64,000 nt of DNA from positions 39,718,665-39,782,664 of the forward strand of contig CM050690.1 of NCBI GenBank assembly GCA_027574665.1, read 5' to 3'. This stretch comes from Rhynochetos jubatus. Taxonomy: Eukaryota > Chordata > Aves > Eurypygiformes > Rhynochetidae. The first letter of the stretch is position 1, and every line of letters begins with the position of its first letter. A model generated the notes under the pieces. It was not told the DNA's origin, did not search any database, and was given only the letters and a program-made list of their open reading frames with translations. Positions 1 to 14,160 of the stretch are shown one piece after another. A program made the translations under genes and the position numbers.

Positions 1-1295
1 AACACTTTTTATTAATCCTGCTACTAATGGTACTGGTGCTGCCACTATCAAGTAAGCTAAGCTGACAGAACATTGTAAGAAAACATAGTAGGAGTGATCT
101 GTGGTTGAAAGTGAAAAGAAACAAAGCCATCCAAAACCTCTCATTTAGTCTCGAAGGATGTTGGTACAGAGACCTAACTGCAGAGGCACACTTAGCTCAT
201 GAAACTAAGTACAATCTTCTTAAAAGTCCAGAAGTTGGACATGGTTCGAAATCTGTGAGAGAAAATTCACATACAGAGGAAAATAAAAACTACTTTGGAA
301 AAGGTTTTCATGAATAACCAACAACTGTACTAGCTACGAATGAGATGTGCAGCGAATGCTATTGTTTGTATATAGTGTTTCCTAATCTCATGTATTCACC
401 ACCAGCCTAATCACCATTGTTGTGTGGCCTGTGAGCTTTTTAGGAAAAAAACACTTTAAAAACTGTTGCCTCTCTCATAATCACCTGATACGCAGACAAC
501 AGACATATTTTCCTGGAGTAACCAGAGGGATGCATTGAACCAATATCTCACCATTAATACCTGTACTAATATATGCAAGCCATTTCTGTCAGTTTAGGGA
601 ACAAAAAATTGAAAAGTTAGTTTTGTTCCACAAGGAACGTATAGAGTCCTCAAAGAAACATGAAACTTCTTGCTCTAGTATATAGCAGAACTGACCTCAA
701 CCCAAGTATCCAATTCAGCATTCAGGGGAAAATAATTTAGATACTAAGACAAATTTCTATTCTCTTCCTTGAATTCTGTGAATTTAATAACTGAGGGTTG
801 AATGCAAAGAAGCATCAAGGATTGAATACAGCAAAGCACTTTTCAAAGCCAAGTCATATTAAGCTACTTCAATTCTTTAAAATCCCGACAATAGTAATAA
901 TTTTTGATAAGAGGATTAATAATTTACGAAAAAAAAAAAAAAATCATCTATACACCTCTTCTAGACAGAAAGATTAGATTCACTACCACATCTAACCAAT
1001 TAAACATGCACAATTTGATCTCATTTGTACGGACAGACACACTACACCTTACAACAAAGTCCGTTATCACAGAAAAAAATTGAATGGACCCACATTCATC
1101 TGCAATAGGTCTAAAGTGCCTGACAGTAAAGCATATAAGGAACCAAACATTACAAAAAGTATTTAGCTCACACAATGACAGTTTAGCACACATCTTGGAT
1201 AAGGAATTCAACTTGGCATTCAACCGATAATTTCACAGAAAGCCCATACCATCATTTCTTTCCACCAGGCAGCACTCAGAGGTATTTGTTCATAT
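1..1295. other. AT-rich noncoding sequence, nothing recognised
   Basis: No coding family, repeat family or RNA gene could be recognised. The open frames here are short, random-looking and lack support. A run of 15 A lies at 929-943. The stretch may be intergenic or intronic. Confidence 0.5.
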
Positions 1296-1388
1296 GCCTG
1301 CCTGCCTGCCTGCCTATCTATCATTCTATCGTTCTATCTATTGTTCTATCTATTGTTCTATCGTTCCATCCATCCATTCATCTATTTA
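1296..1388. repeat. Compound tetranucleotide microsatellite
   Basis: Tandem CCTG units run into CTAT/TTCTAT units and then CCAT units. The units are imperfect, so this is an old or interrupted array. It creates a spurious open frame on the plus strand. Confidence 0.9.
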
Positions 1389-4300
1389 TAAATTTTTATA
1401 GCAAAAACATTCAAAAGCTGCTTTTTCCTGACTGTTTATTTCTGGCTCATCAGAAAAAAATCAACACAGACTCATGGGTGAGCTCTGTAGACAATATTGT
1501 ACGCACCTGAGGCAAAGCCACTTATTTACAGAAATGTAAAGCATCTAAGGGCTTAAAGATATTTGGGCTGAGGTATGACATAACAATAATAGGACATGTT
1601 GAAACTTAACTGGAGACTTGCAGACTCTTAACAAGCTGAGAGATAATTAGGAATAGCCACTGCAAACTGTTGAGTTGTGTCTTAGCAGTACATCTGTAAT
1701 AAGGTAACCCAAAAAGCTACGTTTTCAAATCTGTGTCATAATTTTTTAATAGTTTGGAACGTGCTGTCAAGTCGTCTGTCTTGGAGAAATTTCTTTCCTT
1801 GCAATTTTGAAAATGAACACGCTCCTGAGGAAATATAGATTTGTTATCTGAAAAATGTTTTGATTTACCATGCTTAGAAGCCAAAGCCAACACGTAGAAA
1901 ACAGTTGTCTGAACCAATTCCAAAATGCATGTTCACACATTTTGACAAGCAACTTGTGAAGTCAAAAAACGTATACAGTCTTTTTATCACTGCTTAAAAA
2001 TATAAAAAGAGAAAACTTTGCCTTTCAGTGACAGACATAAGTAGCCTTAGCTATCATAGCAAAATAGTTCTTACTCTAGTAAGCCAGAAAATGAAGAAAA
2101 ACTCAATTGCAATTTTTGTCTGCCACCTTACTCCTTTCAGCAACTGGAATGGTGGCTGAAGTCTGTGTGGGTGGTAGGAAAACCAGAGAACTCATATGTG
2201 ACCTACGCCAAACGCAATGTTACTCCCCAAAAACGAACTTTCGTATCTTTGGGATTTCAGCAGCAGAGTAGCTTCACTGCTGCATTTTATCACAGGCTAT
2301 TGATTCATTATTTGTTCAGAAAGAATATTCCCATCCTCACCATATGCTAGGTTAGTAACAAGAAGGATAAGCTTAAAGGCAGACATACCACAAAAGTTAT
2401 ATGAAATAACCAGTTTTCATGGAAACTGACGTATTTTTAACAGGACTTTAAATATAAATGCAGTAAAATAGTAAGCATAGCACGTGGTGTTCAAACGATG
2501 ACAATACTCTTTCTTCTTACTTGAGTTGGATTTCAAACAGTCCTGCAATAAATCATAATCTGTTTCAGCAGTCTGATTTTAAGCACTGCCATCAGTTGGA
2601 CATAACCTTCCTACAAACAACCTTCAAATTATTTATTGCTATATAATATTAAAAATATAAAATACATCAAACTTGCAAAGTTCCTGAGAGTATTACTTGC
2701 ATGTCGTTTTATTTCTTCACCATGTAAGTTAACATAGTAATCAAGACTCTCGCCAACACAGAAAATTGGATAGGACAACTGATAGTTTACCAGCTGTGTA
2801 TTTGTGAGTAGTATAAGCACATAGTTATGGATGGGTTCCAGATAAAGCCTACAACAACACTTGCAAAAATATTATGAACGAATATTCTGTACTGTGTATA
2901 TGGGAACAAAGGAAAAAAAAGCTGAAAATAAGCCAGGACAAGGTAACCTATCCAAATAAAAATAATGTTTGCAAAATAAATCAAACAAGGAGAAAAGAAA
3001 CAAAAATAAGATCATATTCTCCAAAGCTGGAAAAACTCACATTATGCATTAAAAAGAGGAAATAAACATGGCTGAAAGAACAAATAATTAATGAACTTTT
3101 AGATATTTCAACTCAGTTCTGAAATTATTTATTAATTGGGCTAATTGACTGGGTCTTTTTTCAGATAAATTACATCAGGAGAAACTCAAACTCTTCTGGA
3201 GGCAAAAGTAGGAATTGCAGGGTTCCTTATGAAACTGAACAGCAGTCAATGTTTAAGATGCCCAGAATGTTAATGACTGGAAGACATGGGAGAACAACAT
3301 GAAGAGTCTGAGCTAATGCACCCTGATGGAAGAAGGAACTCTGATGAACTTGTTAAACAAAAAAAGGAGTGTGCTTTTAAGAAACATCACTTTATCTTTA
3401 CCTTCACATAAATCCTCTCCCTGTACATAAACCCAACCTTGCCAGTTTCAGATTTTAAGAGTTTGGTGTTGTTTGGTGAGTCAGTTGATAACTGGTCTGA
3501 TAAAACGGAGAAATGAAACGAGATGTTCCTGAAAATAAACAGGATGGATTTGGATGGATGCATAGGAAATTTTCCTTTGTTAAGGTTTGTTTTCTGAAGT
3601 GAAAGAAAGTGAATGCTGGAAAAGAGAGATAGTTGTTGTATATAAATACACAGCAAAATAACACCATTAAATTTACTTAGTAAATTCAGTGAAGTTGTAA
3701 GAAATAACACATTACACTACCTGTAAATTCAGCTGATATTAGCAGAGCTGTATTAGGAACAAATCTGGCCTATCATGTTTAATATGTAAAGGACACAAAC
3801 ACAATAAATCAAAACCAGGGGAACTATTCCTGGAAGAAACATTGTTTTATCCCCGCCCTCCCCCCAAAACCAACCAAACAAACAAAAAAAAACCTTAAAT
3901 ACTTTCTACACTCAGACTGAGCTTTTGTTTCATTCCAGCCACATATAGGGTTCCTTTTTTTCCCTGTGTCATTGTTAAATTCCACTGTAAGTGACACCTT
4001 GAATAGATCATGCGATTTTATGACATCCATTTAAAATAAGATATCTTGCAAACGCTGCAAAGCAGAAATCCTTGAATGGTTCATAATATCATATTTTCTT
4101 ACATACAGGTAAAACTAATATTTCATCCATGTATTTTTATTCCTAAGCACAAAACTTGAGTAATCAAAATTTACTCCTACAGACAATGACACCAACAGAC
4201 GCCGCAATCCAACGTAATCTTACTGATGAGAAATTTGGTGTATTGTGCATTTAGAGAGCAAGGATAATATTCAAACTACCTCTGTTTAATGTGTAGATTC

Positions 4301-7300
4301 CAGCTGATTACATCAAGCTAAGTAAAATGAATTTTTTTTGATGATCAAATAGAAAAATAATAGTAAAAACAACTATGAAGAAATAATTAAAGTTGATCAA
4401 TGGTGATTGATACTTCGGGGGAAGATGTTATTTCTAGATGTCATCCACAGGTTGCAAAAGGGATTTTTCAATGGCATGATTCAAAGAAAATGAAAAAGGT
4501 ATCTCTTGAGAAAAGAACTGAGATGGAAGGAGAAAAAGGTCCAGTGAACATCTAGTATAGTAGGTGAAACAGTAGGGAGCTCTTTGGGATGTAATCTGGT
4601 AGCTAGGTTTGGTCATGGTATATGATGATATTTCTGGGTAAGACACAACTGTATATACTTTTAAATACTCTCTCCTCCACTTATCATGCATTTGGGGAAA
4701 AAAAAAATGTTAAAGACAATTCATATCAGCTAGTCTTGAATGTCTTGTACAAGTAAGAGACAAATCAGTCACACACACATGAAAACTGCAAAGGCAAATG
4801 CAGGAGAAAATGAAGGTTTCTGGTTAGCTTCGCTGAAAAGGAAAAAAACAAAGTCTAAATCTGAATAAACAAATATGTAAAATACCTAAGCTGCACACAA
4901 TGTCATGGTCCCATTCCAACAAAAAGATGTGTTATGACATTTTTATTACACTGTGTTATTTTACAAGAGTTAAGCAGATCATTGCTGTGCACATCTTTTT
5001 CAAGATTTACAAATTTCTAGACAATATGGAATGTGAAAGCTCTGGCACGCACTATTTTGATCTGCTAAATTAATGGATCCTCCAGATCTCAAGTCAATTA
5101 GACTCATTCCTGTTAACTTCAAGCAATTCTTGAAGCCCTAAATGAAAAGCCCCAGTATAGGTAGGTGGCCAGTGCGTTTGTGCTAGAAGTAATCTCCGCA
5201 GCTGGCTCCACTGGGATCACTGTTCTCTCGGGCTCTGAAAATGGAAAATTCCCTACTAGTGAGGAGTTACCATGGGAGACAATCCTCTTGTCCTTTCAAC
5301 AGAGAACGTTAATAGGCCATCAAAACAAAACAAAAAGCCAAAAAGACCCCAAAAACACAAATGAAAACAAACATAGAGCTGCAAACGTTTTATATATGGT
5401 CCTTCCATAGAAGGTCATATATTTGGTATGTAGAATACATGCCACCTTTTTCTTCACTTATTGTACAATTATTCTAGTCTGTGGATTTATGAAGTCCTCA
5501 TCCTGTAGTTTCTTCACTGAAGTTCATTCAGGCAATAATTCTTATTTCTACAGGCTGAGGACACAATTGCACTAGCATGTGTGTGTTTCCCAGGACTGAG
5601 GATTCAAGTTCCATCAGGACTCCTTCATCTGGGTTGCCTTCTGAACTGCAGGTTGCAAATGTAATAACATTCTCTGCTGGCTTATAAATTCATTACTGGA
5701 GGGTCTGATTTCATGAATTAGCATGTTCAGACTCCTTTATCACCAGCCTAATCATTAGGCACATTTATACAGTATTCATTGCTCCTTATCCAGGTATTCC
5801 TTCAGGGCATTGATCACCTTTTGGAATTTCATTGTTTGTATTTAAGTTCCACATAAATCAGACAGAAAAATATCAAGGAATTTCCCGTATCCATTTAAAA
5901 CTAGACTGGGTAAAACATTTGACAGTATGCTTAATAAAGCACTACAGAATTTCATTTCCTGCTGTGGAAGTGGGAGTGATAAGATAATCTAATGTAGCAT
6001 CTCCCTGTCCAATATCCATAGTTTCTTGATCACTAGTGCTTAAAAAAAATTATTCCTTCAGGCAGCTGCTTCTCAGCACTGCTTGATTTTTTTCTTTTCT
6101 TTTATTTCTTTTTTTTTTTTTTTTCCTTTTTAACATTAAGACTATTCATTTCTCGGTTTGATGGCACATTTTTAAAATACCTCTATTAACAGCAGTCTTT
6201 TTTACTGCATCCATCTTCATTAATCTCCATTATTATCCAGTTATATGTCTCTAAAACACTCAGCTCTTCTGCCGCTCAGAGGGCAAATCACACCATATAT
6301 CATTTCACACAGTCAGTTATGACACTGCATTTCTCAAGAGACCAGAAAAGAAAAAAGATTCCTGAAGTGAGATTTTCACCCGTGGCCCTTCCTGAATACA
6401 CAACAGCAACCAGCAGACAGTAAGTCCAGTATCTGGGAGTCAGAGTTCTTTGCACAGACCATATTCACAAATGCGTATATTTTTATATAAAACAAACAAA
6501 AAACCCTAATGAAGATAATAAGACTAGAGCTGAAAACAAAACCAGTGTCATATAAAAAGATATCTGGTGTCAAATGGACTTGTTCTTTTATAGTTCTGAA
6601 ACACTGAAAAAATTGTAATTTTTTCTTTTAAAGATTACTCTAAAACTTTTTTCAAGCCTGGTTCTGCAACCCCCAAGCTTTTCCACTGAATCTTTAATGT
6701 TAAGTATCTTCCATCATTCTATGTATGTGTAACACTACCCACTAGGAAACATGCATATATTATTGATAAAGTTGTAAAGACAATGTCTCCTAGACAACAA
6801 AAACTGTACTCTTTGATCTTGTGACGTTTTGTATTTCCTGAAAAAACGTACTGAACATTGCAAATGACAATGGATAGGTGTCATTGTTTAACAGAATATG
6901 CACATGCATTGATATTTCAATCATGAATATTGAGTTCGTCACTCTCTTTTTTATAAAATCACCTGTCAAATTACTGTAATAAACACTGTGGACAACATGA
7001 ACCAGGTTGATTTTATCGCGCTGTTTATCCTAAAGATGACACACATGGACACACAATCATAGTTACTCAGAACTGGACCAACATAATCTGTGTTTGCAAC
7101 ATGACTTTAGAGGTTGAAATCAGTCTTCAGGACCTTTTTCTGCTTTCTGCTCCCTTCATTAAGCCAAGCATTTTCACTGTAGAGACAGTATCTGTGTGCT
7201 AGACTGATATATTGTGTTGGTCATGCTCTTTTGCTCCACAGCCAAAAGGCAAACCAGCCCTCGGACGTAGGGATAAGCTCTGTGATAAGATGTGTGTCAT

Positions 7301-10300
7301 CACAGCCCTCTGTGATGACGTGGGACATTTGGCACACGTTTCCTACCTGCCTGTGGTACAGAGGAGGACAAAGGAAACAGGCAAATAGTAACATAGTAAC
7401 AGATAAAGAATAACAAGGAATAAAAGTGTAACAATACAGGTGGGAGCAGAAGTCACATGATCACATAAGACCATAGCCTGGACGTGGAAGGAGGAAACAT
7501 GCACTTGAGCAAGGATCCCAAGCAGCACAATAGACAAGATACAATTTCTGATTCACAAGAAAAACAGGCTTTTAAGCGTGGAGGAATCCCTAAAATTGAG
7601 GTCCCACCTTGGAGACCTGCAATTATGACTAAAATGTAACTGCTGAAAATTATTATACGTGCTGCGAAGAAAGAACAAAAGCAGAGGTGTACACACAATG
7701 TAGCAATAATACCCAACCACCTACTCCCACTTTCAGGTCACTGCCATCTACAAATCTTATTCTGGAACACTTCATTTTGCTAAAATATGTTCAAATTGGT
7801 TAAAATTGTTCACCCATTACATCACTTGGTCATGACAGCCTGTGAAAGAATAAGAGACATAACGTCTTACAAAAGACATTAGCTCAGATCAAAATGTTGT
7901 GAGGTAGGGACAATCAGGGATTGGTTTTGGATACGGAGTTGTGCAATCTTACTGGAGAAACTGATATTAATAGGAATCACATCACTACAGGAGGCTCTTT
8001 CTAAACATGGATGGTTACTAATAACAGGATACTGAGACTTCTGGATGCAGCAGCTCAGAGTTCTTCACCAGTGAGTCACTAAACCTGTAAGAGGAAGCCC
8101 TATTTTAAATCTAGTAATTTAGAGAGAGAAATTGCAGAACCTGTCATAGAGAACAGTCTCATGCAAGAATACACATTTGTGCCCTTCCCATTAGGCTTTG
8201 TGAAGAAAATTTGAAGAGGTTCTTCAGTCTGTAACTAATGAATATAATAATGTGAATGAACAGGACTCATGAGATGGAAAGGAAAGAGACCACGTAAAGA
8301 AAGAGTAGGTAGTCTAAGGCACTCAAATCAGAAGGCAGAAACCTATCCATCTACCCCACAACATCAAGAAGTTTAAAAAAAATCAGGCAGAGTGGTCTTA
8401 TCAGATTTGTTTTCTAAGTTAAACGTAAAACACAACATAAGCAAAGTTGACAATAATAGTTCTAACCATCAAAGCAATGAGGCTTTGGAATAACCTTGCA
8501 CTAAAGACAGCATAGCAAACACACAGAATTTTGATGAGTCCTGAGAGGATTATAAAATGAAACACAGGATGATGTTTCCTGCCATGGAGGGTGTGTGTGT
8601 GTATATTCCATTCATATGTTTATTTTTGTCTTCCCTCTTGTTATCTTCATGCACTAGATCTGAAGATAATTTGTTCAAAAGGAAGTGAAAGGTACTTTTG
8701 TCATGCAAAAGCCCCACAGATTACACTCAAACATCCTTGTGTCCTGTGAGAGTTTTCAAAGATGAACGATAGGATTGGCATTTAGGAAATAAAATTTAAC
8801 ACATAAATGATTGAAAAAAGCAGATGTGGATACTGGCAAGGCTTGGTTAACACAGATCCCACTTTATTTATATACCACAGAACTAGACAATATCTTAAGA
8901 AGGGAAAGAGAAGAAACAGCAGACAAAGAGAGTCCAGTCACACCCAGAGAGGAAAAAAAAAAATCCAAAAATTATAAAATAATTTGTAATCTTTAAGAAG
9001 TATTCAAGAACTGGGGTAAGATAAGGAAGAATAAATTATTATCAAAAAGGTAAATAATAAAATGCTTTTCTTTACTGTTCATTTCAATCTGTTTTTAACT
9101 AATGTCAACATTAAAAAAAATCAAGAGGGGATCATTTTTATCTGTATTCACAATACTTTAGCATTATTATTCATGTAATGATTTGGAACAATATGTTCAT
9201 AAACATAAATTTATACAGAATTTCACAAAAGAATAAGATAGTTTTTATTTTCTGCAGAACACAGGCAAAAGTCAAGGACAAATTCCTCTTCCTCAAACAT
9301 ATCTCTTAACTGGAATAATGTCAACCTGATGGTGATCTGTAACCTCTAACAGCAAAAGAGCAATGTATTTTACTGTAAGCCTAAATGAGGACAGTATCCG
9401 AAGCACTTTTATCTTAAGTAATGTCTTTCAGCTTAATTAATATCAAAGATCCATAAGCTGCTCAATGATATAAAAATCACAATAAAAAGAAAACAAAAGA
9501 GTGGAAAAAAAGAGTGGGCTAGTGAGGGAAAAAAATATTGCAGGTGGCTAATCTTTACTGACAGCTGAGATAATTTTCCATTACAGACCTTAATCCATAA
9601 TTTTAAAAAAATTGCTCTTTTTTTTTTTTTTTTTTATAATTGGGATACTATAGAATTCATAATGGCATGTTCCAGGACATCTATTAATTAGTTGCTGTAA
9701 TAGATGTGTGCTTTCAGAATTATTTTTTAAATTTGGAATTTGCTTCACTAACCCATTCGTATGTTCCAAATCTATATCATTCTCTCTTCTCTAACTAAAT
9801 GATAAATACACTTAAAATCATCTGAAAATAGGTATTAGGGATAGATAATTATAATATTTATATGACATTTGTGTCTAGAAGTATAAACATGTATTCAATA
9901 CTACATAAATGTGTGTCTATATAGACATAATTAAAATTTAAAAATATAAATATGATTACTTCTATCTGTGCTTGTAAACTATTTGTTTAATCATTGAGGA
10001 AATTTAAAATTACTCTGTTTTTTGAAATTTAATATAACCAATATTAACTGTATGAAGAACCATAAAATCAGTGGAAGAGCTAAGAACAATTAAGCACATG
10101 TATTTATATTATATATCTCAAAGAAACATGCAGAGCTAAGTAAATAGAAATATTACTCTTCTTTCATCTTTGTCTATTTAAAGAATAACCAAGAAAACCC
10201 CAGAAGACTATGACCACACAGGTATATAGGATATTATTTGTGTGGAACAGACGACAGAAAGATATGAACTGTAAATTATCAAATTAAATTTAAATTTGTT

Positions 10301-11240
10301 ATTCGGAATGTGAGCAATGACACATCCTCCCTAGTGACGTGTAGTTCTTGTCATGAAGAAACGACATCCCTTATCGTCAAAGCTAAAAGCAGTAAAAGGT
10401 TTCCGCATATGCCTGTACTTCTGCGATCCTCTGCAGCCCAATGTGTATTTTGTATTAATTCTAAAAGGTAATTTGTTTGAATTTAGTATGCTTCCATTTA
10501 GCCTACAGATTACATTCTGCAGCAGAAAAATTAGTGTCACAGAAAGGCCTCAATACCAAAAGTAAAACTAGAAATCCTAGCTTTGTTGTTCACAACAAAT
10601 CTTTAAGCAAATCCAAGTAAAAATAAAAACAAACCCACAAATAACACCACCGCTGTGGCCTAGACAAGGAAACAAATTAAAAAAATAGTCCTTTTTCTGT
10701 ACAGAAAATAGGAATGCAGGAGAGGGTCACATCTGTTAGTTAGCTGGGGTTTTAATGATCCTTTAATATAACAAGATACACAGTATTGGTGATACTGTAA
10801 TTTTCCCTGGGCTTATGCATATTCATGATTAAAATATCTCTTTATCTAAACCATTTGCTCCCTGATTCTGGAATCCCTACTTTGTATGTGCTTGTCACTT
10901 CCTAGGCAATAGGTGCCAGCATTTCTACCAGGAAGTTAGTATGGAACCACCGCCAGTGGTTCCTTTTGCTTATATTGCAACTCTCCTAAAATACTAATGC
11001 ACTGAAGTCTTCAGTTTGTAGTTGCTGACGAACACAGAATGACAGCCTCTGAGATTGAATAAATTCATGATGCAATCTTCTGATTTTAAGTAATTTATAA
11101 CTGGTCAATTACCTGTTATTCCTGCCTATGCCTTCATACCTGTTCCTACTGGACCTTTTGTGGATCACAAAGTTATGTTCACCTAACTATCTTGGATACA
11201 GTTATTTACATTTCAAATCTATTTTGTTTGGACAGCATAT
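1389..11240. other. Long AT-rich noncoding stretch
   Basis: Nearly 10 kb in which I recognise no gene and no repeat family. It contains homopolymer tracts (T-rich 6086-6130, T run 9618-9635) and an A/C-rich patch at 3850-3895. All open frames are short, and none shows a protein family signature. Confidence 0.5.
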
Positions 11241-11690
11241 ATCGCATGGCTGCCTTCCAGGGGGACCTTGAGAGAAGCTCGCCAACAGGAATACCTTCCC
11301 CAGGGAGGCAGGACCCTGTGGGGTACTGGTTGGGGCCAAAAGGACAAGGAAACAACTCTGGGGGATGGCCACGGCAGGCAGCAAGCTGAACAGGGGCCTG
11401 CCACGTACCTGGGCATTAAGGAGGGACAACACTGCCTGGGAATGTGAGCATGCAACAGCTCTGCGAGACAGGGAAGGCATTGTCCCCTCCAGACTCTGGG
11501 AACCAGACCACATCAGCAATGTCACCCTGCATGCAAAAAAGGCATTAACAAACTGGCTGGAGGTGAGAGGAAGCCACCAGTGGGGCTGCAGCCCTTGCCC
11601 TGCAAGGGGAGGCTGCGGCACCAAGGCTGGATCAGCTGCATGGGTGAATGGTTTCAGGGGTACTCAACAGCATTTCTGGCACTGATGGGA
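11241..11690. other. GC-rich island of unknown origin upstream of CR1
   Basis: Base composition changes sharply from the AT-rich surroundings to GC-rich at about 11243 and stays so into the CR1 pieces that follow. Open frames of up to 140 codons exist on both strands, but none has a recognisable domain. It could be the 5' part of a CR1 copy or another repeat inserted next to one. I could not match it to a family by eye. Confidence 0.35.
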
Positions 11691-11880
11691 GGAGATGGAG
11701 CAGACTGATGCACCTGGGCTCTTCACAGCAGTGCATGAAAGAAGGGGGAGAGGCAGCAACACAAACTGAAAGAAAGGATCAGGCTGGAGATAAGGAGAAG
11801 CCTTTTCCCCATGAAGGTAGTCCAGCAGTGGAGTTGGGGACTGGGGAAGTTGGAAAGTTTTCTGTCTGCAGAATTTCATG
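11691..11880 (+). mobile_element. Old CR1 LINE 3'-region fragment
   Basis: The segment follows the order typical of the CR1 3' region: a 'gggctcttcacagcagtgca'-type block, then the 'aactgaaag...aggctgga' block, then 'ccttttccccatgaaggtag' and a 'cagcagtgga' block. It is diverged and lacks the 3' tail. It sits just upstream of a better preserved CR1 copy, so two insertions or a nested arrangement are likely. Confidence 0.7.
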
Positions 11881-11936
11881 CGCTGACTGTGTGAAGCCCT
11901 GAGCACCCTGGTTTGAACCCTCAGCTAAGCCTGTTC

Positions 11937-12317
11937 TAAGCTTGTTCAGCCTGGAAAAGAGAAGGCTCCTTATAGCAGCCTTCCAGTACCTGAAGGGGGC
12001 CTACAAGGAAGCTGGGGGGGAGACTTTTTACAAGGGCCTGGAGTGACCGGACAAGGGGTAACGGGTTTAAATTGAACCAGGATTAATTTAGATTGGACAT
12101 GATGAAGAAATTCATCCTGGAGAGGGTGGTGAGGCACTGGAACAGGTTGCTCAGAGAAGCTGTGGATGCCCCATCCCTGGAAGTGCTCAAGGCCAGGCTG
12201 GATGAGGCTTTGAGCAACCTGGTCTAGTGGAGGGTGTCCCTGCCCATGGCAGGGGGGTTGGAACTAGATGATCTTTGAGGTCCCTTCCAACCCAAATCAT
12301 TCTATGACTCTGTGATA
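11937..12317 (+). mobile_element. CR1 LINE, 5'-truncated 3' end
   Basis: Characteristic CR1 3' sequence: 'ttgttcagcctgga' start, 'gtacctgaag' block, 'ggatgccccatccctggaag' block, then 'gatgatctttgaggtccctt' and the terminal 'cattctatgactctgtga' tail. 5' truncation with an intact tail is the normal outcome of CR1 retrotransposition. It is not expected to encode protein. Confidence 0.93.
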
Positions 12318-14140
12318 CACATATTTTGAAACCACACTCCAGCAACAGCCTCTGTGTAGCAGAAAAAAGTATTACAGTGGATTGTCATTTCAAGGCTAGA
12401 TATTCTGTGTCCTCTATTTTGTAGCAGATTTTTTTTCTGATAAACCCACTGTTTGGACTCTACCAACAGTCTTTTACTGCTTGCTTTCCCAAAAGTCTTC
12501 AAAAAATCTGCTATGATCAAATTGACAAACACCTTGTTATAAGGCATAACGGAGTACAGTCAACATATTTGGATATAGGCCTGCACTGATAATCTGAAAC
12601 CTACATGTATGGAAGAGAAGCCATAGAAAACATACAAGAATAAAACTAAAGATGACTTGAATGTAATCTTTAAATAAGGATTAAATAAGACAATTATGGA
12701 ATTTTAATTAAAAATGTCAACAGATTAAACACATTCATCATGATCTGACAATTCAGTATGTCGCAACTGATTATTGAAATCACATTGTGCTTAATGGTAC
12801 TGCAACTGAGGATGAGCAATTTAGGATTTATTCTGATTCTGTGGTCAGCCATTCATAGCTTTTCAAGTGATTACCATTTTAAATCTAGATACGAGGAGCA
12901 GAATAGATGCTACAAAACTGTTCTACAATTAGCCACCTAATTCTAATCATGTACAGGCTTTAGCCAGGTCTATAAACCCACTTGCCAATTTCTTTATCTG
13001 AACATGGAAACATGTGAGTTCTTTTCTACAAGTATTGTTGTACAAAGCCAGTTCTAAAAGTTTATGGTCTTGAGTACCATCACTGTAATCTTTCTGGCAA
13101 TCATGAGATCATGAGATGAGGATCACATTAACATCTTTTAAAAAAAAAGAAAAAAAGAGGGAAAGAGACCTATAGAAAGGGAAAAAGGGAAACAGGCTTT
13201 CTAGAACTGCCAGTGAAGATGTTAGAACTCAAGCCTTCTGAATGTTGGTGTAAGCTCTACACTCTTCCACCAGTGCTTTTTGCTGATACTGAAATTGGCA
13301 GTGTCCTACTGAACACAGTTCAGGAGCAGGAGTTTCCAAAACCCTTCATTAGTGTCCTAGAACAGAGGCAATTCCATAAACCAGGCCAGGATATGATGAC
13401 ATACATCACAGCTAGGAAACATGCAGGCATACAGCCCTACTTTTAGGTCAGAAAACTAAATTTAGACACTGCACCCTGCCAATGATTTTTCAGTAGTATA
13501 ATTTTTCTAGGAATAATGCCCTGGCATAGCTTAGTGTGACCCAAAAAGGAAAAGGTTTAAGCATTTCTAACATTCCCTAATTCCTCTGATGTGCTACCTC
13601 TGCCTTAGACAGTCAAAGCTTCCTAGGCTTGGTTCTCCAGCCCTCATCCTCAGGAGGCAGACTGAGCCTGTATGAACAGGGAATAATGCAAAACAAAAAA
13701 GTCTCCCTTTCATTCCCAGTGATGCTGAGAGGCATTGACCAAGGTGGAGGGCTGCAGGTGGAGTCTCCATTAATTATAAGAGGCAGTGTTGACCCCAAAG
13801 TGTCTATGTCTATATTCAGCGCAGCTAAGAAAGCTCTGTACAATGGGGAAGCAAACGTAGTGTTCTTGAAAGGTCTGTGATCCCAAAGCATCACAGGCCA
13901 TAATTCAAAAGTCTCTTTATAACTACCAGAAAAGCAAAGCTGAAAGAATAAGCTGTGACTTGTTCCTCTAGTCTGTTTCAGACAACTCAGTAGTGTCCAT
14001 TTGCTAAAATGCCTACGCTACTTCATATTTCCGAGACTCATGTTTCAAACATGGCATCTGGATAGGCATATGCACATTATAAAGAAGAGCTATGTGTGTG
14101 TATCTGTATCTGCAACTAACTATATATGCCAGATATCTAG

Positions 14141-14160
14141 TTTATATATATATATATAAA
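14141..14160. repeat. Short TA dinucleotide repeat
   Basis: About eight TA units flanked by T and A runs. Confidence 0.9.

Noticed and set aside
11202-11624. 140-codon minus-strand open frame
   Set aside because: It lies in a GC-rich, probably repetitive block next to CR1, has no domain and overlaps open frames on the other strand. Composition alone explains it.
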